NCBI GenBank assembly: GCA_017619885.1
Contig: JAFZRM010000113.1
Location: 1-35,386, forward strand
Source of the DNA: Clostridia bacterium
GTDB taxonomy: Bacteria > Bacillota > Clostridia > Oscillospirales > CAG-272
Length of the DNA: 35,386 nucleotides
Reading direction: 5' to 3'
In this document: one piece after another, positions 6,539 through 15,700 of the stretch
How positions within the stretch are numbered: position 1 is the first letter of the stretch
Layout of the letters: every line of letters starts with the position of its first letter
The notes under the pieces: model-generated
The model's database searches: none
Seen by the model: the letters and a program-made list of their open reading frames with translations, nothing else
Told to the model about the DNA's origin: nothing
Program-made: the position numbers and the translations under genes

Positions 6539-9500
6539 ATGAAGCCGCTGTTTACAAAATTCATATCGGCGTTATTGGGGGTGATGATCGTGCTTGGCGG
6601 AGTGTCTTTGCGCGCACAGGAAGAGCAGGGACTGACGGCAGAGGTATGGAACCGTGTCGACGTAGTCCTGCAGAGCGAGAAAAAATACGACAACCCTTAT
6701 AAAGACGTGCAGATCGACGCCGTTTTCACGCACGAAAGCGGAAAAACGATCTCGCTTTACGGCTTCTGGTACGGCGGCGACGAGTGGCGCGTCCGCTTTT
6801 CTCCGACGCTGACCGGCGTTTGGGAATACACGGTGACGTGCACGGACGAGGAAAACGCCGGACTGCATAACGTGAAGGGAAAGATCATTGCGACGGAAAA
6901 TACCGGCAACACGATGATCGACCGCCACGGCTTCATAAAAGTCTCGGACAACGGCAGATATTTCGTCTACGACGACGGCACGCCGTTCTTCTGGCTCGGC
7001 GACACGAACTGGCAGGCGCCGAACTACGTGACGATGAGCAGCTGCAACTATCCTGGCTGTAAATGCGGAAATCAGTTTCTGCACGAGCTTTACGACCGGC
7101 TGAGCAAGGGCTTCACCGTTTATCAGACGTATTTCGACGGCGGCGAGACCGACGGCGGCGGACAGCGCGGCGTCACGTCCGAGCCGTCTATGTGGACCAA
7201 AAAGTACACGAAGATAGATCCTGACACGTTCAAAAACAAATTCGACGTTATGTTCGATATGCTCGCGGCGAGCGGCATGGTCATCGCGCTCGGCTTCGGC
7301 GTCCATTCGTCGACCGTGCAGGCGATGTCGAGCGAGGATCTTTGCGCGCTCAGCCGTTACCTGACCGCGCGATACGCGTCTTATCCCGTCGTATGGATCA
7401 CCGCGCAGGAGATCACGGGCGACCCGCAGTTCGACCGCTGGCTCGAGAGCGCGCGCGTGACCGACGCGGGCGACGGCTACGATCATCCGGCGACCGCGCA
7501 CCAGTATCCGCTCGAGGCGAACGACTCGTTCGTAAAAAGACTCGGGGCGGAGGAGTGGCACGATTTCTACGCGCTGCAGAACGGCCACGGCCCGAGGATA
7601 CCGAGCAAGAGCACTTACAAGGGTTATTACGAAAACAAGCACAGCAGCGGAAAAAAGCCGTTTGTTGAGACTGAAGCGAACTACGAGGACATTTACTGCG
7701 GAGGCTTCAACGGATACGAGGCTTCGCGCATCGCCGCGTGGAAAGCCGTTTTATGCGGCAGCTGCGGCTTCACGTACGGCGTGACTGGCGTCTGGGCTAA
7801 CTGCTGGTCGACGACGGGCAGCACCGGATGGCTTGGCACGTACAGCACGGAGCCGTGGTACATGGGCATCAAAAAGCCCGGCTCATTCGAGATGAAATAT
7901 ATGGCGCAGTTCTTCGGATACGTCGGCTTTGAGCGGCTCATCCCGAGGTTCAGCTCCTCGTCGTATTCCGATTTCCGCTCCGACGACAAGGTTGTGGCGT
8001 CGTCCGGGGACGGCGACACTTACGTCGCGTATTTCTACAACACCGATCAGAGCACCGGCAAGCTCAAAGGGCTTGACGGCTCGAAGAAATATTCGGTCAG
8101 ATGGTACGATCCGAAGACCGGCAAGTATATAGACGAGGCCGACGCGAAGATCGAAGGCGGTGTATACGTCATACCGGAGAAGCCGGACGGCGGCGACTGG
8201 GTTCTTCTCGTCACGAGCCTCGATCTCGGACCGTACGAGACAGAGCCGAAGCGCAGCGTCGATTCATCGGCGTCGAAGAACTTAATCAGAGGCGCGGAGG
8301 CGAGATCCAGTTCGCAGAGCACCGGCGGAAGCGCCGCCGCAATGGCGGTCGACGGAAGGCAGGACACGTGGTGGTGCGCCTCCGACAACAGCTTCCCGCA
8401 GTGGCTGACCTTCGATATGAAGGAGCCCGTCACGTTCAACGCGTTTTATCTGCAGATGTACGCGGGCACCCGGTCCGTCAGCTATACGGTGCAGGGAAGC
8501 AACGACGGGGAAAAGTGGACCGCGATCATAGAGGCGGATAACGAGCCGACCTCGGCCGGCGACTGTACCGTCGGCGGCAGATTGAAAGATGAGCAGACGT
8601 ACAGATATCTGCGCGTCGACTTCAGCTCCGTCACCGGGAACTGGGCGGCGGTCGTCGAGGTGTTCGTCTACAGATACGAAGGCGTTGACAGGCAGAATTT
8701 CAAAGGGCAGGAGCAGACGCCAGGCGTAACGTGCATCGGAAGCAGCAGATATACCGAGGCGGGAATGCTCAAAGAGACCGCGTCGAAGCTGTTCGACGGC
8801 AACCTGTCGAAGGAATGGAAGCCGTTCGCCGCAGAAGCTACGCAGACGATAATCCTCGACATGTACGAGAAGAAAACGGTTTACGGGCTCGAGATGATAA
8901 TGGGCGCGGATTCCGTTCTGCCGGAATACAGGATCGAGGGCAGCGGCGACGGAAAAGACTGGTTCATTCTCGCCGACGCGACGGTCAGACCGATCAATTC
9001 GGCAACCGAGAACGGCAGAAACGTGCTGTTCGAGGAGTTGTCGGGGCAGTACCGGTATATCAAAGTGATAATTATGGGCGCGCAGAGCGGCGATTCGGTA
9101 AAGACGATAGCGGAAATGAAGCTTTACGCCGAAGGACCTACAGCGGCGGTGCCCGAGGGGACGGATCTGTCGGCGCTCACGTCGCTTTACAAAACCTGCG
9201 CGAGGCTGAAAAACAAAAAAGCCGGGTACGACGGCGGCAAATACAGAAATATGCTCGCAGCGCTCGTGAACGCGCACGGCGTGATATCGGGCGGCGGCGA
9301 TCAGGCAGCGGCAGACGCTGCGCTGAAAAACCATCAGACGGCGTACGACGTTTTGATGGGGAAAGAGCCGGAGACGACTGATGCGACGGATACGGACCCG
9401 GCGGGGACCGAGCCGCCCTCGACCGACGGCGGCGAGAAGCCCGGCGCTTCGGGCAAAAAGACGGCGATCATCGCGGCGGCAGTGACGGCTGCGGCGGTCG

Positions 9501-9547
9501 CGGCGGCGATAACTGCGGCGCTCATACGCAAAAAGCGTAAGAAATAA
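6539..9547 (+). CDS. Cell-surface DUF5060/DUF4038 glycosidase (GH140-like) with discoidin modules and C-terminal anchor
   Basis: 1002 residues. The start chosen is ATG 6539, after AGGAG and downstream of the promoter; an upstream in-frame ATG at 6473 lies before the promoter. In order: a signal peptide (residues 1-27, ending near LRAQ); a DUF5060 beta domain (about 30-120); a DUF4038 catalytic TIM barrel opening with YFVYDDGTPFFWLGDTNW; and a short collagen-binding-like beta domain. Two F5/8 type C (CBM32-like) modules follow, starting near residues 580 and 730, then a helical FIVAR-like segment and a Thr/Pro/Asp-rich linker. One C-terminal membrane helix ends in RKKRKK. DUF4038 is the catalytic family of GH140 apiosidases acting on rhamnogalacturonan II; substrate here is inferred. 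There is no LPXTG motif, so anchoring is by the helix. Confidence 0.88.
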   Translation: MKPLFTKFISALLGVMIVLGGVSLRAQEEQGLTAEVWNRVDVVLQSEKKYDNPYKDVQIDAVFTHESGKTISLYGFWYGGDEWRVRFSPTLTGVWEYTVTCTDEENAGLHNVKGKIIATENTGNTMIDRHGFIKVSDNGRYFVYDDGTPFFWLGDTNWQAPNYVTMSSCNYPGCKCGNQFLHELYDRLSKGFTVYQTYFDGGETDGGGQRGVTSEPSMWTKKYTKIDPDTFKNKFDVMFDMLAASGMVIALGFGVHSSTVQAMSSEDLCALSRYLTARYASYPVVWITAQEITGDPQFDRWLESARVTDAGDGYDHPATAHQYPLEANDSFVKRLGAEEWHDFYALQNGHGPRIPSKSTYKGYYENKHSSGKKPFVETEANYEDIYCGGFNGYEASRIAAWKAVLCGSCGFTYGVTGVWANCWSTTGSTGWLGTYSTEPWYMGIKKPGSFEMKYMAQFFGYVGFERLIPRFSSSSYSDFRSDDKVVASSGDGDTYVAYFYNTDQSTGKLKGLDGSKKYSVRWYDPKTGKYIDEADAKIEGGVYVIPEKPDGGDWVLLVTSLDLGPYETEPKRSVDSSASKNLIRGAEARSSSQSTGGSAAAMAVDGRQDTWWCASDNSFPQWLTFDMKEPVTFNAFYLQMYAGTRSVSYTVQGSNDGEKWTAIIEADNEPTSAGDCTVGGRLKDEQTYRYLRVDFSSVTGNWAAVVEVFVYRYEGVDRQNFKGQEQTPGVTCIGSSRYTEAGMLKETASKLFDGNLSKEWKPFAAEATQTIILDMYEKKTVYGLEMIMGADSVLPEYRIEGSGDGKDWFILADATVRPINSATENGRNVLFEELSGQYRYIKVIIMGAQSGDSVKTIAEMKLYAEGPTAAVPEGTDLSALTSLYKTCARLKNKKAGYDGGKYRNMLAALVNAHGVISGGGDQAAADAALKNHQTAYDVLMGKEPETTDATDTDPAGTEPPSTDGGEKPGASGKKTAIIAAAVTAAAVAAAITAALIRKKRKK

Positions 9548-9609
9548 TATCGACACTATAAATACAGACACGGAGGTCAAGGCGGAGCACAGCGCCGCCG
9601 AGTGAAAAG

Positions 9610-10602
9610 ATGCGATACGAATTCGGCATTATGAAGAAGGGAGCAAAGAACCTTATAACTGACGTTCCCGGGGTAAAGGTAGGCCACTGCACCGTGGCGG
9701 ACGGCGATATCCAGAGCGGAGTCACGGCGATACTGCCGCACACGGGCGATCTGTTCCACGAAAAATGTCCCGCGGGGATGCACGTGATAAACGGCTTCGG
9801 CAAAAGCGCGGGGCTGATGCAGATCGACGAGGTCGGCAATATCGAGACGCCTATCGTGCTGACGAACACGCTCAGCGTCGGAGTGGCATTTACCGCGGTC
9901 GTCCGCTATATGGTCGAGCGCAACGCGGGCGTCGGCAGAGACGAGGGCACCGTCAACCCGGTCGTGCTCGAATGCAACGACGGGTTCTTGAGCGACATCA
10001 GAGGCCTTCACATAAAGGAAGAGCACGTTTACCGGGCAATCGAGGCGGCTGACGATACGTTCGAGCTCGGCGCGGTCGGCGCCGGGCGCGGAATGAGCTG
10101 TTACGGGCTCAAGGGCGGTATCGGATCGGCGTCGCGCGTGTTTGAGTGCAACGGTCAGACGTATACGCTCGGCGCGCTCGTGATGACGAATTTCGGCTCG
10201 CTGAAAGATCTGATGATAAGCGGAGACAAAGCGGGAAAGCGGCTCACAGGCGGCAAAGAGGAAACGAAGGGCTCCTGCATAATGGTGCTCGCGACCGACG
10301 CGCCGGTGTCTTCAAGGCAGCTGCGGCGCATCTGCAACCGCGCGCAGAACGGACTTGCGCGCACCGGAGGCATCACCGGCGGCGGAAGCGGCGAGATCGT
10401 CGTCGGATTTTCGACCGCGAACAGGCTGAAAACATCAGAGACGGTGTGGCATCCGGCGGTGTTCAACGAAAACGCGCTCGAACCGCTGTTCCGCGCTGCT
10501 ACTGAAACGGTCGAAGAAGGGATAATAAGCTCGATGCTTAACGCGCAGACGCTGACAGGGATCGACGGACACAGGCGCGTGTCGCTGTCCGAGCTGATAT
10601 GA
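9610..10602 (+). CDS. P1 family peptidase (DmpA/BapA, S58 family)
   Basis: 330 residues. N-terminal ITDVPGVKVGHCTVADGD, the ECNDG and GAVGAGRGM segments and GLKGGIGSAS are characteristic of the DmpA/BapA aminopeptidases. These mature by self-cleavage before a Ser or Thr that becomes the N-terminal nucleophile. Here the cleavage site is Gly221-Ser222 in ETKGSCIMVLATDAP. There is no signal peptide, so it should be cytoplasmic, cleaving D-amino-acid or beta-amino-acid peptides. The ATG at 9610 has only a weak ribosome site (gtgaaaag). It lies 62 bases after the surface glycosidase and 13 bases before the next gene, on the same strand. Confidence 0.93.
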   Translation: MRYEFGIMKKGAKNLITDVPGVKVGHCTVADGDIQSGVTAILPHTGDLFHEKCPAGMHVINGFGKSAGLMQIDEVGNIETPIVLTNTLSVGVAFTAVVRYMVERNAGVGRDEGTVNPVVLECNDGFLSDIRGLHIKEEHVYRAIEAADDTFELGAVGAGRGMSCYGLKGGIGSASRVFECNGQTYTLGALVMTNFGSLKDLMISGDKAGKRLTGGKEETKGSCIMVLATDAPVSSRQLRRICNRAQNGLARTGGITGGGSGEIVVGFSTANRLKTSETVWHPAVFNENALEPLFRAATETVEEGIISSMLNAQTLTGIDGHRRVSLSELI

Positions 10603-10615
10603 GAGGAGGATGCTC

Positions 10616-11179
10616 ATGAAAAGAACGGTTTTGATCATCGCTGCGCTCATTATAGCGCTGACGGTCACGTGCGCGGCGGATAAGGTCGGTAAAATAGAAA
10701 ACGTAAAGATCACGCCCGAAGGGCTCGTAACGTGGGATGAATACGAAGGTGCCGAGGATTACTGGATCGGCGTTGACGGCGGATTCGTCCCGGCGGACGG
10801 TCTTTGCGACCTGAGGGACAGTATCAGCGAGCCGGGAAATCATTATATCGAGATCGAAGGCTATAACGCGGGAAGTGAAAAGCAGGTAGCGGATTCCGGC
10901 AAGATCATGGTCTTCTACGACGGCACGGGCTTTTCGCTCGGATCAGAGCAGACGACGGCCGACGCATCGACCGATCCCGCAACTGCTCAAACGACCGGCA
11001 CGTCAGCCGACACGGCGCCGTCAGGCAAAGGACCCGCGACTACGTCGGCGTCAGACACAGAAAACGTGATTACCGCAGCGAGATCATCCGGAGTCGCGGT
11101 CGCGGCGCTTGTGATATCGTGCCTCAGCTTTGCGGCATCCTGCGCGGCGGTAGTAATATCTATAATAAAGAAAAAATAA
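10616..11179 (+). CDS. Small secreted protein with beta domain and C-terminal membrane anchor
   Basis: 187 residues from ATG 10616, chosen because GAGGAGG ends seven bases upstream; the in-frame ATG at 10610 directly abuts that site. A signal peptide (residues 1-20, ending LTVTCAAD) is followed by one domain of about 85 residues with a fibronectin-III-like pattern (PEGLVTWDEYEGAEDYWI). Then come a Thr/Ser/Ala-rich linker and a C-terminal membrane helix ending in KKK. The plan of linker, helix and basic tail matches the surface glycosidase two genes upstream, so both are probably displayed on the cell surface. No enzymatic motif is seen. Confidence 0.82.
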   Translation: MKRTVLIIAALIIALTVTCAADKVGKIENVKITPEGLVTWDEYEGAEDYWIGVDGGFVPADGLCDLRDSISEPGNHYIEIEGYNAGSEKQVADSGKIMVFYDGTGFSLGSEQTTADASTDPATAQTTGTSADTAPSGKGPATTSASDTENVITAARSSGVAVAALVISCLSFAASCAAVVISIIKKK

Positions 11180-11180
11180 A

Positions 11181-11209
11181 AAAAAGTGAGGAGAGATTCC
11201 TCACTTTTT
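11181..11209. terminator. Bidirectional terminator between convergent operons
   Basis: A perfect 12-bp stem (aaaaagtgagga with tcctcacttttt, loop gagat) has A and T runs at its two ends, so it can work on both strands. It lies just after the anchored protein's stop, and its last base falls in the stop codon of the convergent 84-residue protein gene. Confidence 0.92.
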
Positions 11210-11463
11210 CAGTTCAGCCCGTGTTCCGTCTCCGCGGTCACGGAGATCACGCCCGGCTGATCCTGCAGGCGCCGTACGTCCTCGGCTGTCGCCTCGGCGG
11301 ACAACGCGTTCATCCGGTTCGTTATACGCCAGATGATGCGCAGATCCGCGCCCGTGCGCGCAAGGATCGCGTCCTGCATCGCATACAGATCCCGGCGGCT
11401 GTAGCCGTCGGCAACGCACGGCAAATCGAAACGTACGGTAACGCGTACGTTTTCTTTTTTCAT
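11209..11463 (-). CDS. 84-residue stand-alone protease-propeptide-like (inhibitor I9-like) protein
   Basis: Start at ATG 11463 with gaggag upstream, four bases after the PqqD-like gene. No signal peptide. Its sequence tracks the propeptide of the giant subtilisin-like protease in the same operon (protease residues about 74-166). Shared in order are VRV, a Gly-Tyr-Ser, QDAI, GADL, a Trp, Asn then Ser-Ala, PGV or LGV, and ETE. A gap of about 13 residues accounts for the difference in length. The I9 propeptide of subtilases folds the protease and blocks its active site. A separate copy could inhibit or chaperone the protease, or bind a peptide in the cytoplasm. Homology is by eye and the function is inferred. 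Confidence 0.7.
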   Translation of the reverse strand: MKKENVRVTVRFDLPCVADGYSRRDLYAMQDAILARTGADLRIIWRITNRMNALSAEATAEDVRRLQDQPGVISVTAETEHGLN

Positions 11464-11467
11464 CAGA

Positions 11468-11728
11468 TCACTCCTCGATCGCGCCGACGGAGCGGAGCTT
11501 TTCGATGATCTTGTGCACGTCCTCGGCGATAACCTCGCGAGGAGCCTCGTATTCGGCGAACATATCGTCGACTATCTTTTCTTCGGTAGTCTCGGTCTTC
11601 AGATGTTCGATGATGAATCCCGCCGTCTCGTTGCTGAGGAGCATACCCGTGAAGCCGGCGTTGCCCGTCGCAACGGTCACGTGCTCGTTGTCATTCTGAT
11701 GCGTGACAAATTCTTTTTTGAGTTTCAT
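11468..11728 (-). CDS. PqqD-like peptide recognition protein (RRE fold)
   Basis: 86 residues. The start overlaps the stop of the kinase-like gene by four bases (ATGA, 11725-11728), a sign of translational coupling. The sequence has the PqqD pattern: a beta hairpin near the N-terminus (EHVTVATGNAGFTGMLLSNE), then NETAGFIIEHLKTETTEEKI, a three-helix winged fold and a C-terminal helix ending LRSVGAIEE. PqqD-like domains bind leader peptides of ribosomally made, modified peptides and hand them to a modifying enzyme. The expected partner here is the 42-residue peptide encoded two genes upstream. Family assignment is fairly sure; the partner is inferred. Confidence 0.85.
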   Translation of the reverse strand: MKLKKEFVTHQNDNEHVTVATGNAGFTGMLLSNETAGFIIEHLKTETTEEKIVDDMFAEYEAPREVIAEDVHKIIEKLRSVGAIEE

Positions 11729-12462
11729 TTGCCCTCCTTCATAGCCTCGTATGAAACATCCGCGGCTTGCGGATCCATGTTGCAGTGAAGCCGGTAAAGC
11801 CCTGCCTGCGCGCTCATAGTGTGCAGCAGAGAGAGCGTCTTCGCCAGTTTGTCCGGATCGGACGGCCTGTACGTTTGCTCGTACAGTACGGGAAACGCTT
11901 CACTGCTGCTTATCTTGCTGATCGTGTTCGTATCACCGCGGCAAATAAGGCACACGGATTTGAGCGGTACGATAATATCGCTGCCGAGCCTGTGTTTGCC
12001 GTTCCACGGAGAACCGCAGACGTACGGTCTGCCGTCCTCGATCTTAATAAAGGGCTTGTCGTCGTTTATCATGACCGCGCGCTCGCCGAATTTGCGGCGC
12101 CAGAGCGCCGTGTGCGTGGATTTTCCCGTGCCGCTTCTGGCGGTGAAGACATATGCCTGACCGTCGACCGCGACGGCGGAGCCGTGAAACAGGAAAATTC
12201 CGTGATCCGGCATCTGCTCGGAGATCTTACGGTGTACCGTGAGTATCTCAAGCTGAGCGGGAGAGAACTGCGTCGATCTGCCTTCAGCGGCGGCGGCGCT
12301 TATAGCCCCTTCGCGTTCCGCCTCGATCTCTTCCGGCGTCACCGATACGTCGATCGCCGTTTCCGCCGGCGGACAGATATACCCGGCGCAATATCCCTCT
12401 ATCTTGCCGTAATTCGGCTCGATCCTGAAAACAAGTCCGGATGTTTTTATATAAAAAGCCAT
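11725..12462 (-). CDS. HPr-kinase-like protein (peptide Ser/Thr kinase candidate)
   Basis: 245 residues. The P-loop ARSGTGKST (Lys114) follows LFHGSAVAVD (His93), with NDDKPFI (Asp134-Asp135) and GSPWNGKH further on. This is the HprK-type P-loop kinase arrangement, but without the N-terminal domain of true HprK. Short homologues of this kind occur in modified-peptide clusters; in paeninodin-type lasso clusters one phosphorylates a Ser of the precursor. Here it lies after the 42-residue peptide and overlaps the PqqD-like gene by four bases. A hairpin separates it from the peptide gene, which would lower its expression relative to the peptide. Kinase fold sure; substrate inferred. Confidence 0.85.
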   Translation of the reverse strand: MAFYIKTSGLVFRIEPNYGKIEGYCAGYICPPAETAIDVSVTPEEIEAEREGAISAAAAEGRSTQFSPAQLEILTVHRKISEQMPDHGIFLFHGSAVAVDGQAYVFTARSGTGKSTHTALWRRKFGERAVMINDDKPFIKIEDGRPYVCGSPWNGKHRLGSDIIVPLKSVCLICRGDTNTISKISSSEAFPVLYEQTYRPSDPDKLAKTLSLLHTMSAQAGLYRLHCNMDPQAADVSYEAMKEGK

Positions 12463-12487
12463 GTTTATGTCCTGCGATAATAAGAAG

Positions 12488-12516
12488 GGAAACGGAGCGG
12501 AAATCGCTCCGTTTCC
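12488..12516 (-). terminator. Attenuator-like hairpin between peptide gene and kinase gene
   Basis: A perfect 12-bp GC-rich stem (12488-12499 with 12505-12516) has a 5-nt loop. On the minus strand it is followed by cttcttatta, a weak T-rich tail. It lies 22 bases after the peptide stop and 25 bases before the kinase-like start. Such partial terminators are common between a precursor peptide and its modification genes and give excess precursor. Confidence 0.75.
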
Positions 12517-12538
12517 GGTTCTGGTTTTGAGATGAAAG

Positions 12539-12667
12539 TTACGGTTTTACAGCATTCCATTCATCGTCGGAGTCATCGTCGACGATTGAAGTATTAATAA
12601 CGCTCGTGAGCATTGCTTTGCTGAAAAGTATTTCTTCCATCTCAGGGGTGCTGTAGGTTTTTTTCAT
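12539..12667 (-). CDS. 42-residue RiPP-precursor-like peptide
   Basis: ATG at 12667 (minus strand) with AGGAGG five bases upstream; stop TAA at 12539. The first 13 residues read MKKTYSTPEMEEI, a leader style seen often in clostridial putative precursor peptides. The middle is LFSKAMLTSVINTS. Residues 30-36 are very acidic with one Ser in the middle (DDDSDDE, Ser33), then WNAVKP. There is no Cys, so thioether or disulfide modification is excluded. There is no signal peptide or Gly-Gly leader site. It lies between the giant protease gene and the kinase-like and PqqD-like genes on the same strand. Precursor role is inferred from size, ribosome site and neighbours; phosphorylation of Ser33 is a guess. 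Confidence 0.75.
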   Translation of the reverse strand: MKKTYSTPEMEEILFSKAMLTSVINTSIVDDDSDDEWNAVKP

Positions 12668-12718
12668 ATATACCTCCTATGGATTCCAAAATATTTATAA
12701 CTTCAAACTCCGGCCTGA

Positions 12719-15700
12719 TCAGGGTTCAGGTTCGGGTTCCGGGGCCTCGGTGTAAGGCTCGACCGTGAACACGGTGTGCTCGCCTTCTACGACGGTGCCG
12801 TCACAGGTGGTGAACACGGCGTATACGGTGACTTCGACTCCGACAGCTTTGTCATCTTCGATCAAAGATTTCTTCGATACGAAGTACTCGGAATCCTCGG
12901 AGAACAGAGCCTTGGGATCGTCAAGAGCTTCAAGTCCGAGCGTTTCGGACAGAGCTCTGTAGAATTTGTTCAGAGTATAAGACTTGGAGCCTTCGGGATA
13001 CTCTATTTTGATCTCGACCTGTTTGTAGAACGCGCTGTCGACGGAGGTGACGAAGCGGGCCTTGAAGCCGACGTCGCCTTCCGCGGGTTCGACGAGCTGT
13101 ACGACGGTCTTGAACGTATCCTTGTGTACGTATTTCGCGTAAGCTTCATCTTCTTCGCCGGGAGCCTCGGTGTAAGGATCGGTGAATTCAGCGTCGTGAT
13201 ACCAGCCGGCGAATACGTAATCCATCGGGATCACGAATTCGATCGTTCCGCCTTCGACCTCGGTGCCGTCGCAGGTGACGAATATCGCCTTGGCGGTGAT
13301 GGTCTGGTTGAACGCCTCAGCCGGGAGCGCAGCCTTCTTCGATGCGAAGTACTTGGAATCAGCCGAGAATATGGTCGGATCTTCCAGGGCTTCAAGATCG
13401 AGCGTAGCGGAGAGCTTACGGTAGAACGTTGTCAGCGTGTAGGTCTTTCCGCTCTCACCGAAGGTGAGCTCGAATCTGACCTGCTGATAGAATTCGCTGT
13501 CGACCGTACTGACCAGACGAACTTTCGCTTCCGTGTCGCCGGGGGCGGGTTCGCTGATCTGAGCGAGCAGACCGAACGTTGCGGGATCGATGAACTTGGC
13601 GTACTTTTCGTCATCTTCGCCGGGAGCCTCGGTATAAGGATCGGTGAAGTCGGCGTCTTTGTACCAGCCGGCGAACGCGTAATCTATCGGGATCACGAAT
13701 TCGATCGTGCCGCCTTCGACCTCGGTGCCGTCGCAGGTGACGAATATCGCCTTGGCGGTGATGGTCTTGTTGAACGCGTTGAACGGGAGAGCTACTTTCT
13801 TCGATGCGAAGTACTTGGAATCAGCCGAGAATACGGTGGGATCTTCCATAGCCTCCAGATCGAGGTCTTCGGTGAGCGCGCGGTAGAACGTCGTGAGCGT
13901 GTAAGTCTTTTCGTCGTCACCGTAGGTGAGTTCGAATCTGACTTCTCTGTAGAACTCGCTGTCTATCGTGGTTACCAGACGCGCTTTCGCCTCTGCGTCG
14001 TCGAACGTCTCGCTGACCTGAGCGATCAGCTTGAACGTTTCGGGATCGACGAGTTTCGCGTACTTGACGTCGTCTTCGCCGGGAGTCTCGGTATATGGAT
14101 CGGTGAAGAGAGCATCTTTGTACCAGCCGGCGAATACGCCTGCGATCTCGATGCTGTCTGTGTAGATCTCACCGTTGAACTCTACGGTCGCGAGGTAGAC
14201 GTTCTTGAGTCCATTATCGGTCTCGGTGAGTTCGATCGTTACTTCCGCGTCGACCGTCTTGGTCACGCCGTCGGAACGGGTGAACGTCGCGTAAGCGGCG
14301 GTGAGGTCATCGTTCCAGACCCACTCGGGTTCGGAGTATTCATCCGGGATCGGATCGACGATCTGGCCGCCGAGGTTTACGATCTCTTCGGTGAACGGAT
14401 GCTCGTTGTTGACCTGTTCGGTCGTTACAAGTACCAGACCTTCGCAGCCGAACGGGAATTCGATGGTCGCTATCGTGTCGCCTGCCGCGATCGCTTCGTC
14501 AAATACGTAAGCTATCACGACTTTGCCGGTGGTCTTGTTTACGGAGTAGTGATCGGCAAATACGGTGAGATCGCCGTATTCGGCTTTCGCGGGATCGTAG
14601 TCGATCACGATGAGTCCGTTGGTCGTTTCGTCGTCGGCGTCGATCCTGATCACCGTGGACGTGCTTATCGACTGCAGCTCGGCGGGCTCAAGATCCTTGA
14701 TGGTGTTGAGCGTGCCTTTCGCGGCCGACTTTACGTTGAAGTCGATCTTATCTATACGATCGGTGGTGGCGTATCCGGCGATCTCGGCGTCAGCTTCGAT
14801 CAGCGCGGATCCGTCGTGTACGGAATTGAATGCTTCGAACGGGTTGACTTCAAGCTCGAACAGACCGCCTACGGGCCATACTTCATCGGCAAATCTGCCG
14901 GTGTTGTATACTTCACCCGAGTTCCAGACGTCGTTGACCATTATGATCTCGACGTAATTGTCGGCATGGTTGAAGCGGCTCCAATACAGGCTCTCGCCGT
15001 CGTAGTAGAGCGACTGCCAGTAGAAGATGTCGATCGGGTCTGCTATCTGTCCGAATTCGACGGGACCGAAGTTGGCGTAACCGCCGTTGTACGGCAGGAA
15101 GCGGAGCAGCCAGACCACGCCGTCGGTGTCGACAGCCCAGATGTAATCGACGTATGCTCTGTACTGTCTGTTATAGACGGTTGAATCGTATGCGATACCT
15201 ACGAAGTATACGCCCTCACCCAGATAGTTTGTGAAGTCGAAGGCTCCGAAGTACTCGCCGGTCTCCTGATCTATCAGAACGACGTTCGGACCATATACTC
15301 CGAGGAGATATCCGTCAAGCGCGGCAGAGGGCGCTATATCCATGTAAGCAATCTCACTGGAGCCGCCGACAAGCTTGATCTCGAAGGTCTCGGGATCTAC
15401 GACGTAGAGATCGGAGAGCAGCTCGTCCGAATCGAACGTCGCGGCGTACAGAGTGCCGGTCGCGTCATACGCGGCGGAGTTGATCATCAGCCTCGAGTCG
15501 TAAGGCGTCTCATGCAGCTTTTTGTATTCGGGTATCGATTTGAGGTTGAATTCAGAGAACCATTCATCGGCTTCTTCGTCCCAGACTATGCCGTTGAGCG
15601 TCTTGTCTATGAACATGATCTCGATTATGATCTCTGCGTAAGCCTCGGGATCGTATTCGGAGGTCGCACGCACGATCGCGTAGCCGTCGACGTCGGAGAC

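Noticed and set aside
8282..9580. A 432-residue minus-strand frame opposite the discoidin part of the surface glycosidase (also 6572-7642)
   Set aside because: Arg-rich, no ribosome site, and the plus strand carries a convincing multidomain protein.
11725..12462. A true HPr kinase/phosphorylase of catabolite repression
   Set aside because: It lacks the N-terminal domain of HprK and sits in a peptide/PqqD context, so the short peptide-cluster subfamily fits better.
12776..15184. An 802-residue open frame on the plus strand, and similar long ones at 15977-17473 and 17711-19012
   Set aside because: They lie wholly antisense to the subtilase gene, have compositions typical of mirrored codons, no ribosome site and no recognisable domain.
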